Assembly (NCBI GenBank): GCA_018261905.1
Contig: JAGTRU010000047.1
Coordinates: forward strand, 1-33,025
Reading direction: 5' to 3'
Length of the DNA stretch: 33,025 nucleotides
Source: Pseudomonadota bacterium
Lineage (GTDB): Bacteria; Pseudomonadota; Gammaproteobacteria; Burkholderiales; Rhodocyclaceae
Numbering within the stretch: position 1 is the first letter of the stretch; each line of letters opens with the position of its first letter. A program made the position numbers and the translations under genes. Below the pieces are notes generated by a model. The model ran no database searches. It was not told the DNA's origin and saw nothing but the letters and a program-made list of their open reading frames with translations. Below are positions 26,201 to 33,024 of the stretch, piece after piece.

Positions 26201-27075
26201 TGATCTACAGCACCGTTTGCCAGCTCGGTTACATCACCATGGCCCTCGCCCTCGGCACCACGCTCGGCGTTGCCGGTGGCCTGATGCACTTCGTCAATCA
26301 CATGTTCCTCAAGGACCTGCTCTTCCTCTGCGCCGGCTGCATCATGGTCGCCAGCCACGCCCGCACGCTGGATGAGCTGGGCGGTCTCGGCCGCAAGATG
26401 CCGATCACCTTTGGTATCTTCCTCTTCGCCGGTTTATCGCTGGCCGGCATTCCGCCGCTCAACGGCTTCGCCTCGAAGTGGCTGATCTACCAGGCCGCCT
26501 TCCAGTCCGGCCATTTCGTCCTCGGCATTGCCGCCTTGATCGCCAGCTTGTTCACCCTCGCCGCCATCCTCAAGTTCGCCCACGCCGCCTTCATGGGCGC
26601 CCCGGGGGCAGCGGCCGAACATGCCGTCGAAGCACCGGCCAGCATGCTGGTCCCGATGGGCATCCTGACCGCCGCCTGCATCGCCGTCGGCATCATGCCG
26701 GGCCTGTTGCTGGTGCCGATCGCCGCCCTGCAGAGCGAACTCGGCATGATCCCGATCGCCGTCACCTGGACCGGCCCGCTGCCGAGCGCCGGCGGCTGGC
26801 ATCCGGGCATGCTGTCGGCCCTGCTCCTGGTCCTCGTCGGCATCGCCTCGCTGTACCTGCGCCTCGGTCGCGGCGGGGCGGCGGTGATCCGCTCGCCGAT
26901 CCACATGTGCGGCGTCGGCGACCTGCAACCGGCCCTTGGCAATCTCGGCGCCAGCAACCTGTATGCGGCACCGGATGCGGCGATCCGTCGCGCGCTCTGG
27001 GCCAAACACGACACCGGCTATAGCGACGACGACGAAGAAGCCGACGACGCCAACAGCGACCACAAATCGGTCTGA
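23242..27075 (+). CDS. cooM: Group 4 hydrogenase fused antiporter-like membrane subunit (CooM type)
   Basis: A 1277-aa polytopic membrane protein built from complex I antiporter-like modules (NuoL/M/N, HycC/HyfB). Residues 1 to about 215 look like only the C-terminal half of one module (STIAEVGYVLLG, MGLSPFKGSFSKFLV). A complete module follows at about 215-690 (FWELMTWTSYF with the conserved Glu, VKAGFVPLHSWLPLAHPEAP with the Lys, MGLPPFSGFISKFL). A second complete one spans about 690-1230 (FWELMSSW, MKAAMLPFRIDYQMHPATAP, SLAGIPPLNGFASKWL). The acidic tail ends YSDDDEEADDANSD. This size and position match CooM of CO-linked hydrogenases, which couples H2 evolution to ion pumping. It is the first gene of a six-gene operon, with AAGGG before its ATG. 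Confidence 0.88.
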   Translation: MFASTSFDPTTLAWFGATLLLLGEILALLAWRNLPRVLLISTIAEVGYVLLGLGLGGPAGDTGAYMHVGYQAVMRGLVIVAAWWLIRRTGSSRLEDLAGSGRRMPLAATLFGFGLFSVMGLSPFKGSFSKFLVLYSAIEQGHWALAAIGTLASIIAAVYYMLIIQRICLEPTQKDLELRPAPFLAMPLAVLLTAATVVMSIWPLPFLHQAELLAGLVDGARVPEFESPWALLVLVPYLGGFALYVIGRFSTAARDNGALLLAAATFVLTVQETGLDPASRLFALIFAGIAGLVVLYSRGYMKHGEGGNRYYFFLFLMTGSMLGLATAHEFGNFYVFWELMTWTSYFLVIHEQTQKALKAGLVYFLMCASGAYIMHFGILLLHAQTGSFEFTTIAAEIGRVDASAGALAAFCFFVGFAVKAGFVPLHSWLPLAHPEAPSSISAPLSGILTKAGIFGLVKVLYIVFGAATLSRYAGSGLDLSLLITILGCLTLIYGEVMALFQKELKRMLAYSTLAQIGEIAAILGLGTSLATSAALLHVSNHAVMKTLLFFAAGAFILQSGRRQIEDLAGLGRKMPFTAGCYALATVAIMGLPPFSGFISKFLMITAAAAAGRVDVAALILVGSVIAAFYYLRIVRLLFFHPYNGPLVQEAPTSMLAALGILASAIVLGGAFPGLQIDAVRAVGDLVASRGGLPPVEIPSLTLIWPAATLLATLGAVAVWLLGKRSVVLAGRLAIAVLAASFLAVLAQPERYDGLSFAFALLVSGVGVLNMTYATGYMAHGHAQGRFYAAFMLMMAGLLGMAGSHDFFNFFAFWELMSSWALYVALVHEENADARREAFKYFIFNTVGASFMFLGIAMLGTAAGSFEFAAVALAAPTMSVAWLGSSVVLVVLGMLMKAAMLPFRIDYQMHPATAPTPVSGYISAVLLKSGPYGILKLFTLLGGAAAIERLGVASGMPLLMYVIAVIGGITLFYAGAMAVIQTGIKRLLIYSTVCQLGYITMALALGTTLGVAGGLMHFVNHMFLKDLLFLCAGCIMVASHARTLDELGGLGRKMPITFGIFLFAGLSLAGIPPLNGFASKWLIYQAAFQSGHFVLGIAALIASLFTLAAILKFAHAAFMGAPGAAAEHAVEAPASMLVPMGILTAACIAVGIMPGLLLVPIAALQSELGMIPIAVTWTGPLPSAGGWHPGMLSALLLVLVGIASLYLRLGRGGAAVIRSPIHMCGVGDLQPALGNLGASNLYAAPDAAIRRALWAKHDTGYSDDDEEADDANSDHKSV

Positions 27076-27087
27076 GGGAGAACCATC

Positions 27088-28044
27088 ATGCTCGAAATGC
27101 TCACCACCCCCATTGCGGCCCTGCTCTTTCCCGGCGGCCTGTTTGCCCTGGCCTTCGGCCTGGCCCTCAAAGGCCTCGACCGGCGCCTTGCCGCCCGCCT
27201 CCAGGGGCGGGTCGGCCCACCGCTCGCCCAACCGCTGTTCGATCTCGTCAAGCTGGCCCGCAAACGCACGATGGTGCCCGATATCGCCGCCGAACCGGTG
27301 TTTCTCGGCGCGCCGCTGATCGGAGCCGTGTCGATGCTGCTCTGTGCCGCCCTGGTGCCGATCCCCGGCGTCTATACGCCGGACACCATGCTCGGCGACC
27401 TGCTCGTGCTGCTCTATCTGCTGACCCTGCCGGCCGTCGTACTGATGATTGCCGGCTCGGCCTCCGGCTCGCCCTTCGGCGCCATCGGCTTCTCCCGCGA
27501 AATGGCCCTGATGCTCGCCTATGAAGGGCCGCTGGTCCTCGTCGTCGTCGCCGTCGCGATGCGTACCGGCCTCGGCCAGGGCGATCTGATCAGCTTCTCG
27601 CTGAGCGAAATCATCGCCTACCAGCAAACCCACGGCGCCTTCCTCTTCGACCCGGTGATGTGGCCGGCCCTGCTCGCCTTCCTCGCCTTCTACCCGGCCA
27701 ATCTGGGCATCGTCCCTTTCGACATCCCGGAAGCCGAAACCGAAGTGCTGGAAGGCCCGCTGCTTGAGTACTCGGGTCCCGCCCTCGGCCTCTTCAAGGT
27801 GATGTCGGCCCTCAAAGCCGTCGTCGTCCTCGGCCTCGGCGTCGCCCTCTTCTACCCGCTGGCGCCGGACGGCGCGCTCGGCCTGCTGGTCCATCTCGCC
27901 AAGCTGACCGGCATGATGCTCATCGGTATCACCGTCGTTCGCCTCTCCTGCGGTCGCATGCGCATCGACCAGGCCTTCAGTTTCTTCCTGAAATGGCCGC
28001 TGGCGCTGTCGCTGCTGTCGCTCGCCATCGTCGCCCTTGCCTGA
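27088..28044 (+). CDS. cooK: Group 4 hydrogenase membrane subunit, NuoH/HycD-like (CooK type)
   Basis: A 318-aa integral membrane protein of the NuoH/HycD family, the anchor that joins the peripheral hydrogenase arm to the ion-translocating arm. Family landmarks are GRVGPPLAQPLFDLVKLARK near residues 43-62, GFSREMALMLAYEGPLV and FDIPEAETEVLEGPLLEYSGPALGLFKV, the last holding the conserved glutamates near the quinone-like channel. About eight hydrophobic segments are visible. It lies 12 bp after cooM with its own GGGAG site, and ends ahead of cooL with a 10-bp gap to the preferred start. Confidence 0.9.
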   Translation: MLEMLTTPIAALLFPGGLFALAFGLALKGLDRRLAARLQGRVGPPLAQPLFDLVKLARKRTMVPDIAAEPVFLGAPLIGAVSMLLCAALVPIPGVYTPDTMLGDLLVLLYLLTLPAVVLMIAGSASGSPFGAIGFSREMALMLAYEGPLVLVVVAVAMRTGLGQGDLISFSLSEIIAYQQTHGAFLFDPVMWPALLAFLAFYPANLGIVPFDIPEAETEVLEGPLLEYSGPALGLFKVMSALKAVVVLGLGVALFYPLAPDGALGLLVHLAKLTGMMLIGITVVRLSCGRMRIDQAFSFFLKWPLALSLLSLAIVALA

Positions 28045-28054
28045 GGATCACGTC

Positions 28055-28507
28055 ATGACCACCCTATTAGAAAAAATCACCGACCAGGCCCGGGCCCTCG
28101 CCGTCCGCTCGCCATGGATCTACCGGATCAATGCCGGTTCGTGCAACGGCTGCGACGTCGAATGTGCGACCACGGCGCTAATCCCCCGCTACGACGTCGA
28201 GCGTCTCGGTTGCCAGTACTGCGGCAGCCCGCGCCACGCCGACATCGTGCTCATCACCGGACCGCTGACCACCCGGGTCAAGGAAGACGTGCTGCGCGTC
28301 TTCGCCGAAATTCCCGACCCCAAGGTCACCGTCGCCGTCGGCGTTTGTCCGATCTCCGGCGGTATCTTCCGCGACGGTTACGCGGTCAATGCGCCGATCG
28401 ACAAGTACCTGCCGGTCGATATCAATGTCCCCGGCTGCCCGCCGCGGCCGCAAGCGATCATCGAAGGCATTGCCCAAGCCATTGCCATCTGGCGCGAACG
28501 TCTCTGA
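28055..28507 (+). CDS. cooL: Group 4 [NiFe]-hydrogenase small subunit, NuoB/HycG-like (CooL type)
   Basis: A 150-aa small subunit carrying the proximal [4Fe-4S] cluster next to the NiFe site. The ligands lie in SCNGCDVE (about residues 33-40), VGVCPISGG and VPGCPPRPQAIIEG. It has no Tat signal, as expected for the cytoplasmic group 4 type. The ATG at 28055 is preceded by GAGGATC. An earlier in-frame ATG at 28037 would overlap cooK and adds six unconserved residues. It is followed within 9 bp by the ferredoxin-like subunit gene. Confidence 0.93.
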   Translation: MTTLLEKITDQARALAVRSPWIYRINAGSCNGCDVECATTALIPRYDVERLGCQYCGSPRHADIVLITGPLTTRVKEDVLRVFAEIPDPKVTVAVGVCPISGGIFRDGYAVNAPIDKYLPVDINVPGCPPRPQAIIEGIAQAIAIWRERL

Positions 28508-28516
28508 GGAACTGTC

Positions 28517-29020
28517 ATGAACTTCCTGAAAATCTTGGTCCGCAATCTCGTCCACGGTCCTTCCACCGTGCCCTTCCCCTTCGGCCCGGCGTGGACGCCG
28601 GAGCGCCTGCGCGGTCGCATCGTCTTCAAGCTTGACTCATGCACCGCCTGCCGGGCCTGCGAGCAGGTCTGCGCGCCGGGCGCCATCCGCTTCGACAAGA
28701 CGCCGGACGGCCTGCGCTTCATGATGTGGCACAACACCTGCGTCTTCTGCGGCCTGTGCGAGTTCTACTGCCCGACCGACGCCATCCGGCAGAGCGACGA
28801 CTGGCACATGGCGCACGCCACCGCGGATCAATTCACCATGGCGATCCGCGAAGTCATTCCCTACGTCAGCTGTACCGCTTGCGGCGCCAAGGCCCTGGCC
28901 AGCTCGCCCAATCCGGTAGGTATCACGCCGCCCTTCACGCCCGAAGAAATTGAACAACAACGCAACCTCTGCCCGGGCTGCCGCAAAAAGGCCCTGGCAG
29001 AAAGAGGAGCCGCATCATGA
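28517..29020 (+). CDS. cooX: Polyferredoxin-like hydrogenase subunit (CooX/HycF type)
   Basis: A 167-aa subunit with two [4Fe-4S] motifs, CTACRACEQVCAPGAI (about 38-53) and CVFCGLCEFYCPTDAI (about 75-90), which carry electrons from the external donor to the small subunit. An extra pair of CxxC motifs in the C-terminal third (SCTACGAKALA and LCPGCRKKALA) may bind a zinc or another cluster. The stop overlaps the start of the next gene (ATGA at 29017-29020). The homologue in Rhodospirillum is CooX and in E. coli HycF/HyfH. The identity of the electron donor cannot be read from this protein. Confidence 0.9.
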   Translation: MNFLKILVRNLVHGPSTVPFPFGPAWTPERLRGRIVFKLDSCTACRACEQVCAPGAIRFDKTPDGLRFMMWHNTCVFCGLCEFYCPTDAIRQSDDWHMAHATADQFTMAIREVIPYVSCTACGAKALASSPNPVGITPPFTPEEIEQQRNLCPGCRKKALAERGAAS

Positions 29021-29616
29021 GCCTCATGCCCGACGATCTCGAAGCGCGCCTGGTCACCGCCGCCCCCGGCGGCATCCGCTATAGCGCCAAAACCGACGAC
29101 AAGAGCGTCACCACCGCCTGGTGTGTGCTCGCCAACAAGGACGACCTGCTACCCATTGCCGGACTGCTCAAAGCCATGGGCGCCCGGCTGTCCACCATGA
29201 CCGTCTTCCAGCCCAAGGCGCCGGCCGCCCCGCCGCCGCCAAAGGAAGGCGAAGAAGCCGCGCCGGCCCCGACCTTCTTCGGCGGCGACGTGGCGAGCGA
29301 TGGCAAATCCTACGAAATCGACTACCACTTCGACATCGAAGGCGACACCCTGACCGTCGTCGCCCATGTCCCGAGCGGCGGCGAAATCGATTCGCTGAGC
29401 GCGCTCTACCGGACGGCCGACTGGAACGAACGGGAAGCGATGGAAATCTACGCCCTGATCGTCCGCGGCCATCCCGACCCGCGCCGGCTGTTCATCGACC
29501 CGGCCATCGAAGGGGCGGTGCTGGAACGGCTGATTCCCTATTCAACCCTGGTCAATAGCGCCAGTACCAAGGGCCTCTGGGAAAAGATCCTGGCCCAAAC
29601 CGGGAGCAAATCATGA
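29017..29616 (+). CDS. cooU: NuoC-like hydrogenase subunit (CooU type)
   Basis: A 199-aa NuoC-like (30-kDa subunit) protein that packs against the large subunit. The diagnostic end block LSALYRTADWNEREAMEIYALIVRGHPDPRRLFID (about 127-161) is present. An unusual Ala/Pro/Glu-rich insert lies at about residues 67-88 (KAPAAPPPPKEGEEAAPAP), probably a flexible loop. It is separate from the large subunit here, unlike HycE/HyfG where both are fused, which is one reason to assign the operon to the coo-type and not the E. coli Hyc type. It overlaps both neighbours by ATGA. Confidence 0.9.
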   Translation: MSLMPDDLEARLVTAAPGGIRYSAKTDDKSVTTAWCVLANKDDLLPIAGLLKAMGARLSTMTVFQPKAPAAPPPPKEGEEAAPAPTFFGGDVASDGKSYEIDYHFDIEGDTLTVVAHVPSGGEIDSLSALYRTADWNEREAMEIYALIVRGHPDPRRLFIDPAIEGAVLERLIPYSTLVNSASTKGLWEKILAQTGSKS

Positions 29617-30698
29617 GCAATTTCACCATTCCGGTCGGGCCGCTGCACGTCGCCCTTGAGGAACCGATGTACTTCCGTCTCGACGTCGAGGGCGAAACCG
29701 TCCGCCACGTCGATATCACCGCCGGCCACGTGCACCGCGGCATCGAATACCTGGTGACCAAACGCAACGTCTTCCAGAACATCGTGCTCACCGAGCGCAT
29801 CTGCTCGCTCTGTTCGAACAGCCACCCGCAGGCCTACGCCATGGCCATCGAGCAGATCGCCGGCCTGACCGTGCCGCCGCGCGCCGAATACCTGCGCGCC
29901 ATCGCCGACGAGGTCAAGCGCGTCGCCTCGCATCTCTTCAACGTCGGCATCCTGGCCCACCTGGTCGGCTTCGAATCGCTCTTCATGCACGTCATGGAAG
30001 TCCGCGAAATGATGCAGGACGTCAAGGAAGGGATTTTCGGCAACCGCATGGACATCGGCGCCAACACCATCGGCGGCGTCCGTTACGACATTGATCCGGA
30101 ACGCATCGGCTATCTCAACGAGCAGCTCAACAAGGTCGAACCGGCCATTGCCGAGATCATCGAAATGTACCGCACCAACGGTTCGATCCTCGGCCGCACC
30201 CGCGGCGTCGGCGTCCTCAGCAATGCCCAGGCGATCGACTGCGGCTGCGTCGGTCCGGTCGCCCGCGCCTCCGGGATCAATTACGACGTCCGGGTCAAGG
30301 CGCCCTACACCGCCTACGACCGCCTCGACGTCCAGGTACACACGCTACCCGACGGCGACGTCTGGTCGCGCGCCATGGTCCGCCTGGCCGAAGCCCGTAC
30401 CGCCGTCGATCTCATCCGCCAATGCCTGCGCGCCCTGCCCGAAGGCCCGACCACGGCGACCACCGAACGCCCGCCGATTCCGGTCGGCGAAGCGATCGGC
30501 AAATGCGAAGCGCCGCGCGGCGAACTGATCTACTACGTGCGCATGACCGACTCGCCCCGCCCGGAACGCGTCAAGTGGCGCGTCCCCAGCTTCATGAACT
30601 GGGACGCCCTGGGCTTCATGCTCAAGGACGCCAAGATCTCCGACGTGGCGATTATCGTGAACAGCATCGACCCTTGTATTTCTTGTACTGAACGGTAG
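29613..30698 (+). CDS. cooH: Group 4 [NiFe]-hydrogenase large subunit (CooH type), no C-terminal extension
   Basis: A 361-aa catalytic subunit that forms or consumes H2 at the NiFe(CN)2CO site. The four nickel-ligand cysteines are present: C64 and C67 in ERICSLCSNSH, and C355 and C358 in SIDPCISCTER. A NuoD relative without hydrogenase activity would lack these. The protein ends exactly at CTER, so there is no C-terminal peptide for a HycI/HyaD-type protease to remove. This is a recorded feature of CooH. The length equals that I recall for R. rubrum CooH. It is the last gene of the operon. No cooF, cooS or accessory coo genes follow, and the next 2.3 kb belong to an unrelated island. Confidence 0.93.
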   Translation: MSNFTIPVGPLHVALEEPMYFRLDVEGETVRHVDITAGHVHRGIEYLVTKRNVFQNIVLTERICSLCSNSHPQAYAMAIEQIAGLTVPPRAEYLRAIADEVKRVASHLFNVGILAHLVGFESLFMHVMEVREMMQDVKEGIFGNRMDIGANTIGGVRYDIDPERIGYLNEQLNKVEPAIAEIIEMYRTNGSILGRTRGVGVLSNAQAIDCGCVGPVARASGINYDVRVKAPYTAYDRLDVQVHTLPDGDVWSRAMVRLAEARTAVDLIRQCLRALPEGPTTATTERPPIPVGEAIGKCEAPRGELIYYVRMTDSPRPERVKWRVPSFMNWDALGFMLKDAKISDVAIIVNSIDPCISCTER

Positions 30699-30985
30699 GT
30701 TTTCCGTATTGAGACCGATCGGCAATTTCGACTGAAATCGAAATTGCCGATGGTCGCGACGGCAGGACAATTGAGAGCATCGAAATATTTTCGGACTCTC
30801 GTCAGCGCCTTCACCAACAGAAATCTGGGCCTGTTTCGCCGTTGTGTTGCCCTGTGCCGGAAGAGCGATGGCGATGGTTCACGCCGTCTTTTTCAGTAAT
30901 TTTCAATCTAATTTAATTGGCTCAAAAGCCACACCCAATATGACAAAGCGAAATTAAGTGCGCAAGAGAGCCCGGAACCACCTGC
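30699..30985. other. Intergenic boundary between the hydrogenase operon and an AT-richer island
   Basis: About 290 bp without a gene. It contains the long hairpin at 30719-30752. From about 30,890 onwards the composition turns AT-rich (AATTTTCAATCTAATTTAATTGG), marking the edge of the toxin/immunity island. I see no att repeat, tRNA or recombinase at the edge. Confidence 0.6.
30719..30752. terminator. Perfect 14-bp hairpin after cooH
   Basis: ATCGGCAATTTCGA, loop CTGAAA, TCGAAATTGCCGAT: a perfect 14-bp inverted repeat beginning 20 bp after the cooH stop. There is no U-run, so it could be a factor-aided terminator, an mRNA-stabilising structure, or an operator-like palindrome. Confidence 0.5.
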
Positions 30986-31369
30986 TCACCTACAGAAATC
31001 GCCAGTATCGAGGAGCCAATATCGTGAATCGCGCGTCGATTTCTGGTGATTACTAATGAGTTTCCCAACGATTTCCGATCGATTCATTTCCTTATGGGCG
31101 GTATTCGTATCAAAGGTAATTTTGTAGCCGTCCAAAACAGAGCGATTCAAATCACAATTGATTCCATAAATTTCACCGCCCAAAACCGTTGCTCCGGATG
31201 CAATATCGAATGACTTGTGATTCTCGTCACCAAGATTGGAATGGTTTTCCAAAGTAGTATGCAAAGGGAACGGACAGCTATTGTAGATTTCGATTCTGGT
31301 AAAGCAGCGGTTCTGTGCAGTGCAACCAGTCGTAAGCAACAGAACTACAACGATGAGCCACCTAGTCAT
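30986..31369 (-). CDS. Putative immunity lipoprotein 2 (orphan paralogue)
   Basis: A 127-aa putative lipoprotein with signal sequence MTRWLIVVVLLLTTGC (lipobox LTTGC). The mature part is paralogous to the product of 31486-31872. Both have an N-terminal I/Q-I-x-x-x-N-x-C block, a central GxxxG...NCDLN / CCDLN segment, and the end S-R-x-W-L-L-D-T-x-x-F-C. Its start overlaps the stop of a 25-codon remnant of an effector C-terminus in exactly the way the first immunity gene overlaps the intact effector. I infer an immunity protein retained after loss of its toxin. It could still neutralise toxins from relatives. The base composition is AT-richer than the adjacent hydrogenase genes. Confidence 0.6.
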   Translation of the reverse strand: MTRWLIVVVLLLTTGCTAQNRCFTRIEIYNSCPFPLHTTLENHSNLGDENHKSFDIASGATVLGGEIYGINCDLNRSVLDGYKITFDTNTAHKEMNRSEIVGKLISNHQKSTRDSRYWLLDTGDFCR

Positions 31370-31439
31370 TGAACTTTATCCTCGTTAGCCAAATTAGCCC
31401 TTTGACATCCTGTTCGTTGGCTGCCGACCGATCCCAATA
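31362..31439 (-). pseudogene. Remnant of a second effector C-terminus (25 codons)
   Basis: Read on the minus strand, this stretch encodes YWDRSAANEQDVKGLIW then LTRIKFND and a stop. It aligns with the last residues of the intact metallopeptidase (YWGRSVAAEQDVKGLIW then LTRIDFND). The TAG overlaps the downstream immunity ATG in the same ATGACTAG context. The 46 bp upstream (31440-31485) are GC-rich and unrelated to the effector, so this is a truncated relic. Confidence 0.8.
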
Positions 31440-31485
31440 GTCGGGGCTTCGCCGGTGCGGTGGGCCGCGATGGCCTGGGGTCATG

Positions 31486-31872
31486 TCATGGACAGAAGGG
31501 CTTTGTATCAAGAAGCCAGAAGCGCGAAGCACGACTAGATTTCTCCTGATCCTCTGCTACATAGCTGATGACCTTCGATCGATCAAGAGTGGTGTACTGT
31601 CTATCAATCGCTAAAGTAATCTGATAATTATCTGGTAGAAATGCATTGAGGTCACAGCAGCCAAATCCGATGAATGATCCAACTCGCGCCGTCTCGTGAC
31701 TCGCTAATGATATGGAGGCGGGCGCGTTGTCTCTCCCACTGTTCGAGAGTCCATTGACTGTCGCCACTACCGACGTATTACAGGCATTATGCATATTGAT
31801 CTGCGCGCTATAGATCTGTTGCGCGCAACCCGAGAGGACAAAAGCAAGCAATACGAGAGGAATTCTAGTCAT
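31486..31872 (-). CDS. Putative immunity lipoprotein 1 for the metallopeptidase effector
   Basis: A 128-aa lipoprotein with signal peptide MTRIPLVLLAFVLSGC (lipobox LSGC), hence likely periplasmic and membrane-anchored. The ATG at 31872 overlaps the effector stop by eight bases (ATGACTAG), a translational coupling typical of effector-immunity pairs. The mature region is Cys-containing (NACNTS, FGCCDLN, KPFCP), so disulfides are possible. It is paralogous to the lipoprotein at 30986-31369. A periplasmic immunity protein implies that the toxin acts in the periplasm, as reported for the VgrG2b metallopeptidase effector of Pseudomonas and its periplasmic immunity partner. The 13-codon-earlier GTG/ATG frame extension is unlikely because it lacks a signal peptide. 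Confidence 0.62.
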   Translation of the reverse strand: MTRIPLVLLAFVLSGCAQQIYSAQINMHNACNTSVVATVNGLSNSGRDNAPASISLASHETARVGSFIGFGCCDLNAFLPDNYQITLAIDRQYTTLDRSKVISYVAEDQEKSSRASRFWLLDTKPFCP

Positions 31873-32935
31873 TAAAATCAATCCGGGTAAGCCAAATAAG
31901 TCCTTTGACATCCTGCTCCGCCGCGACCGAACGACCCCAGTAGTCTAGAAGGTTCGAAATCTTGTCGCTATGGTATTCCATTAGATCAATCTCGCCAGAC
32001 GCCGGAATTGGGTGGTGCTCAAGTGGCTCTTGCGTGACCACTGTTGAACTCCCTTTGTGGCCCCATGAATAGTTTGGAATAGGCCATCCACCGCCATATC
32101 GGTTCAAAATCAAGTGGCCAAATTCATGTGCAGCCGTATGCTTGAAGTCCTCATCAGCATCTTGTCTTAGCCAACCAAGTGACAAGAACTTGCCGACATT
32201 GTGATAGACCTTGCGAAAGCCACCAAGGCTAGTTGCGCGCCCGAAATCGGGGTCGAGTTTCTCGATTAGCGGAAAGTTTTCGGCTTTCGGCGCGACGGTT
32301 ACGTCCGCCTTAACTTGGACTTTGTATGCTCCCTTGGTAGTGTTGATTGGGCCGCCAATTCCGCCGACGCGCGTTCCACTGCGTGACCAATAGAATTCAA
32401 TGCCTCGTGTAGCCATCTGCTCCAAGTCCGCATATGGCGTCTGCGTTCCCGTTCCCTCGACCCCTCCATCAGAAAAGCTCGGGCGGACGGTTACTTCGGC
32501 GACCTTTGTGTTTCGATCAATTCGGACGTCTACCCAATCGACTTCTTTGGCTTTGTTCCGCAACTTCAATTTCAGAACCTGGCGCTCCGAGTCCTTGATT
32601 GCGGTCAGGACTACCGTCAGTTTTTCGCTCTTCAAGATTTTTGTGTCGAGTATGCCATCCGAGCCATAGCCATCCCATTGCCAAGTATGTTCTCCTGAAG
32701 GAAGAAACTTGGTGGTGTCTGGTTCAGTGTAAATCAGACGGGTATCGTCAAACACCTCGATGGTCAGGCTGTCGGAGGGTTTCTTGCGGTTATGGATACT
32801 GAAATCAATCAGTTCAGTATTAAGCGACGAGCCCTTGGCGATTTCCTCAAAGTCAAAGATCTCCAGCGGCGTCAGCAATCGGTTCCCATTGGAATCAAGA
32901 TCGATCTGGTAGAAGAGGCCTGGAAGCAATGGCAC
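31865..32935 (-). CDS. HExxH zinc-metallopeptidase toxin, probable T6SS effector C-terminal region
   Basis: About 356 residues with the zinc-metallopeptidase motif AAHEFGHLILN at about 265-275 and a probable third ligand region near EIDLMEYHSD. The N-terminus has an EF-hand-like loop (DLDSNGNRLLTPLE), then a beta-rich carrier-like region (IEVFDDTRLIYTEP, SGEHTWQWDGYGSDGILD, LTVVLTAIKDSERQVLKLKLRN). With a lipoprotein immunity gene overlapping its 3' end, an antibacterial effector delivered by type VI secretion is the best inference; I see no VgrG, PAAR or Rhs domain in the window. The start is unsure: GTG at 32935 is the first possible start after a stop at 32957-32959, AAGG is only two bases upstream, and a one-base frameshift could join it to the frame ending at 32935. 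Confidence 0.6.
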   Translation of the reverse strand: MPLLPGLFYQIDLDSNGNRLLTPLEIFDFEEIAKGSSLNTELIDFSIHNRKKPSDSLTIEVFDDTRLIYTEPDTTKFLPSGEHTWQWDGYGSDGILDTKILKSEKLTVVLTAIKDSERQVLKLKLRNKAKEVDWVDVRIDRNTKVAEVTVRPSFSDGGVEGTGTQTPYADLEQMATRGIEFYWSRSGTRVGGIGGPINTTKGAYKVQVKADVTVAPKAENFPLIEKLDPDFGRATSLGGFRKVYHNVGKFLSLGWLRQDADEDFKHTAAHEFGHLILNRYGGGWPIPNYSWGHKGSSTVVTQEPLEHHPIPASGEIDLMEYHSDKISNLLDYWGRSVAAEQDVKGLIWLTRIDFND

Positions 32936-33024
32936 TACCTTAAGCGAATTCGTATTTCAAACAACGAGATAGATATGGGCTGACGAACTCGAAGCGTTAC
33001 GATGCGGGTGTCGAATCCGTGCCA
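32935..33024 (-). CDS. Partial upstream reading frame, possibly the N-terminal part of the effector
   Basis: Thirty codons open from the right edge (WHGFDTRIVTLRVRQPIS ... FEIRIRLR) ending in TAG, which overlaps the putative effector GTG by one base. It is either the end of a separate upstream gene or the continuation of the effector in a shifted frame. A single extra A in the TTAAGG run near 32,940 would give ...EIRIRLKVVPLLPGL. Not identifiable from so short a piece. Confidence 0.35.
   Translation of the reverse strand, partial: WHGFDTRIVTLRVRQPISISLFEIRIRLR

Noticed and set aside
23569..27894. Two very long minus-strand open frames opposite cooM and cooK
   Set aside because: They are Asp/Glu/Gly/His-rich shadows typical of antisense GC-rich membrane-protein genes, with no domain.
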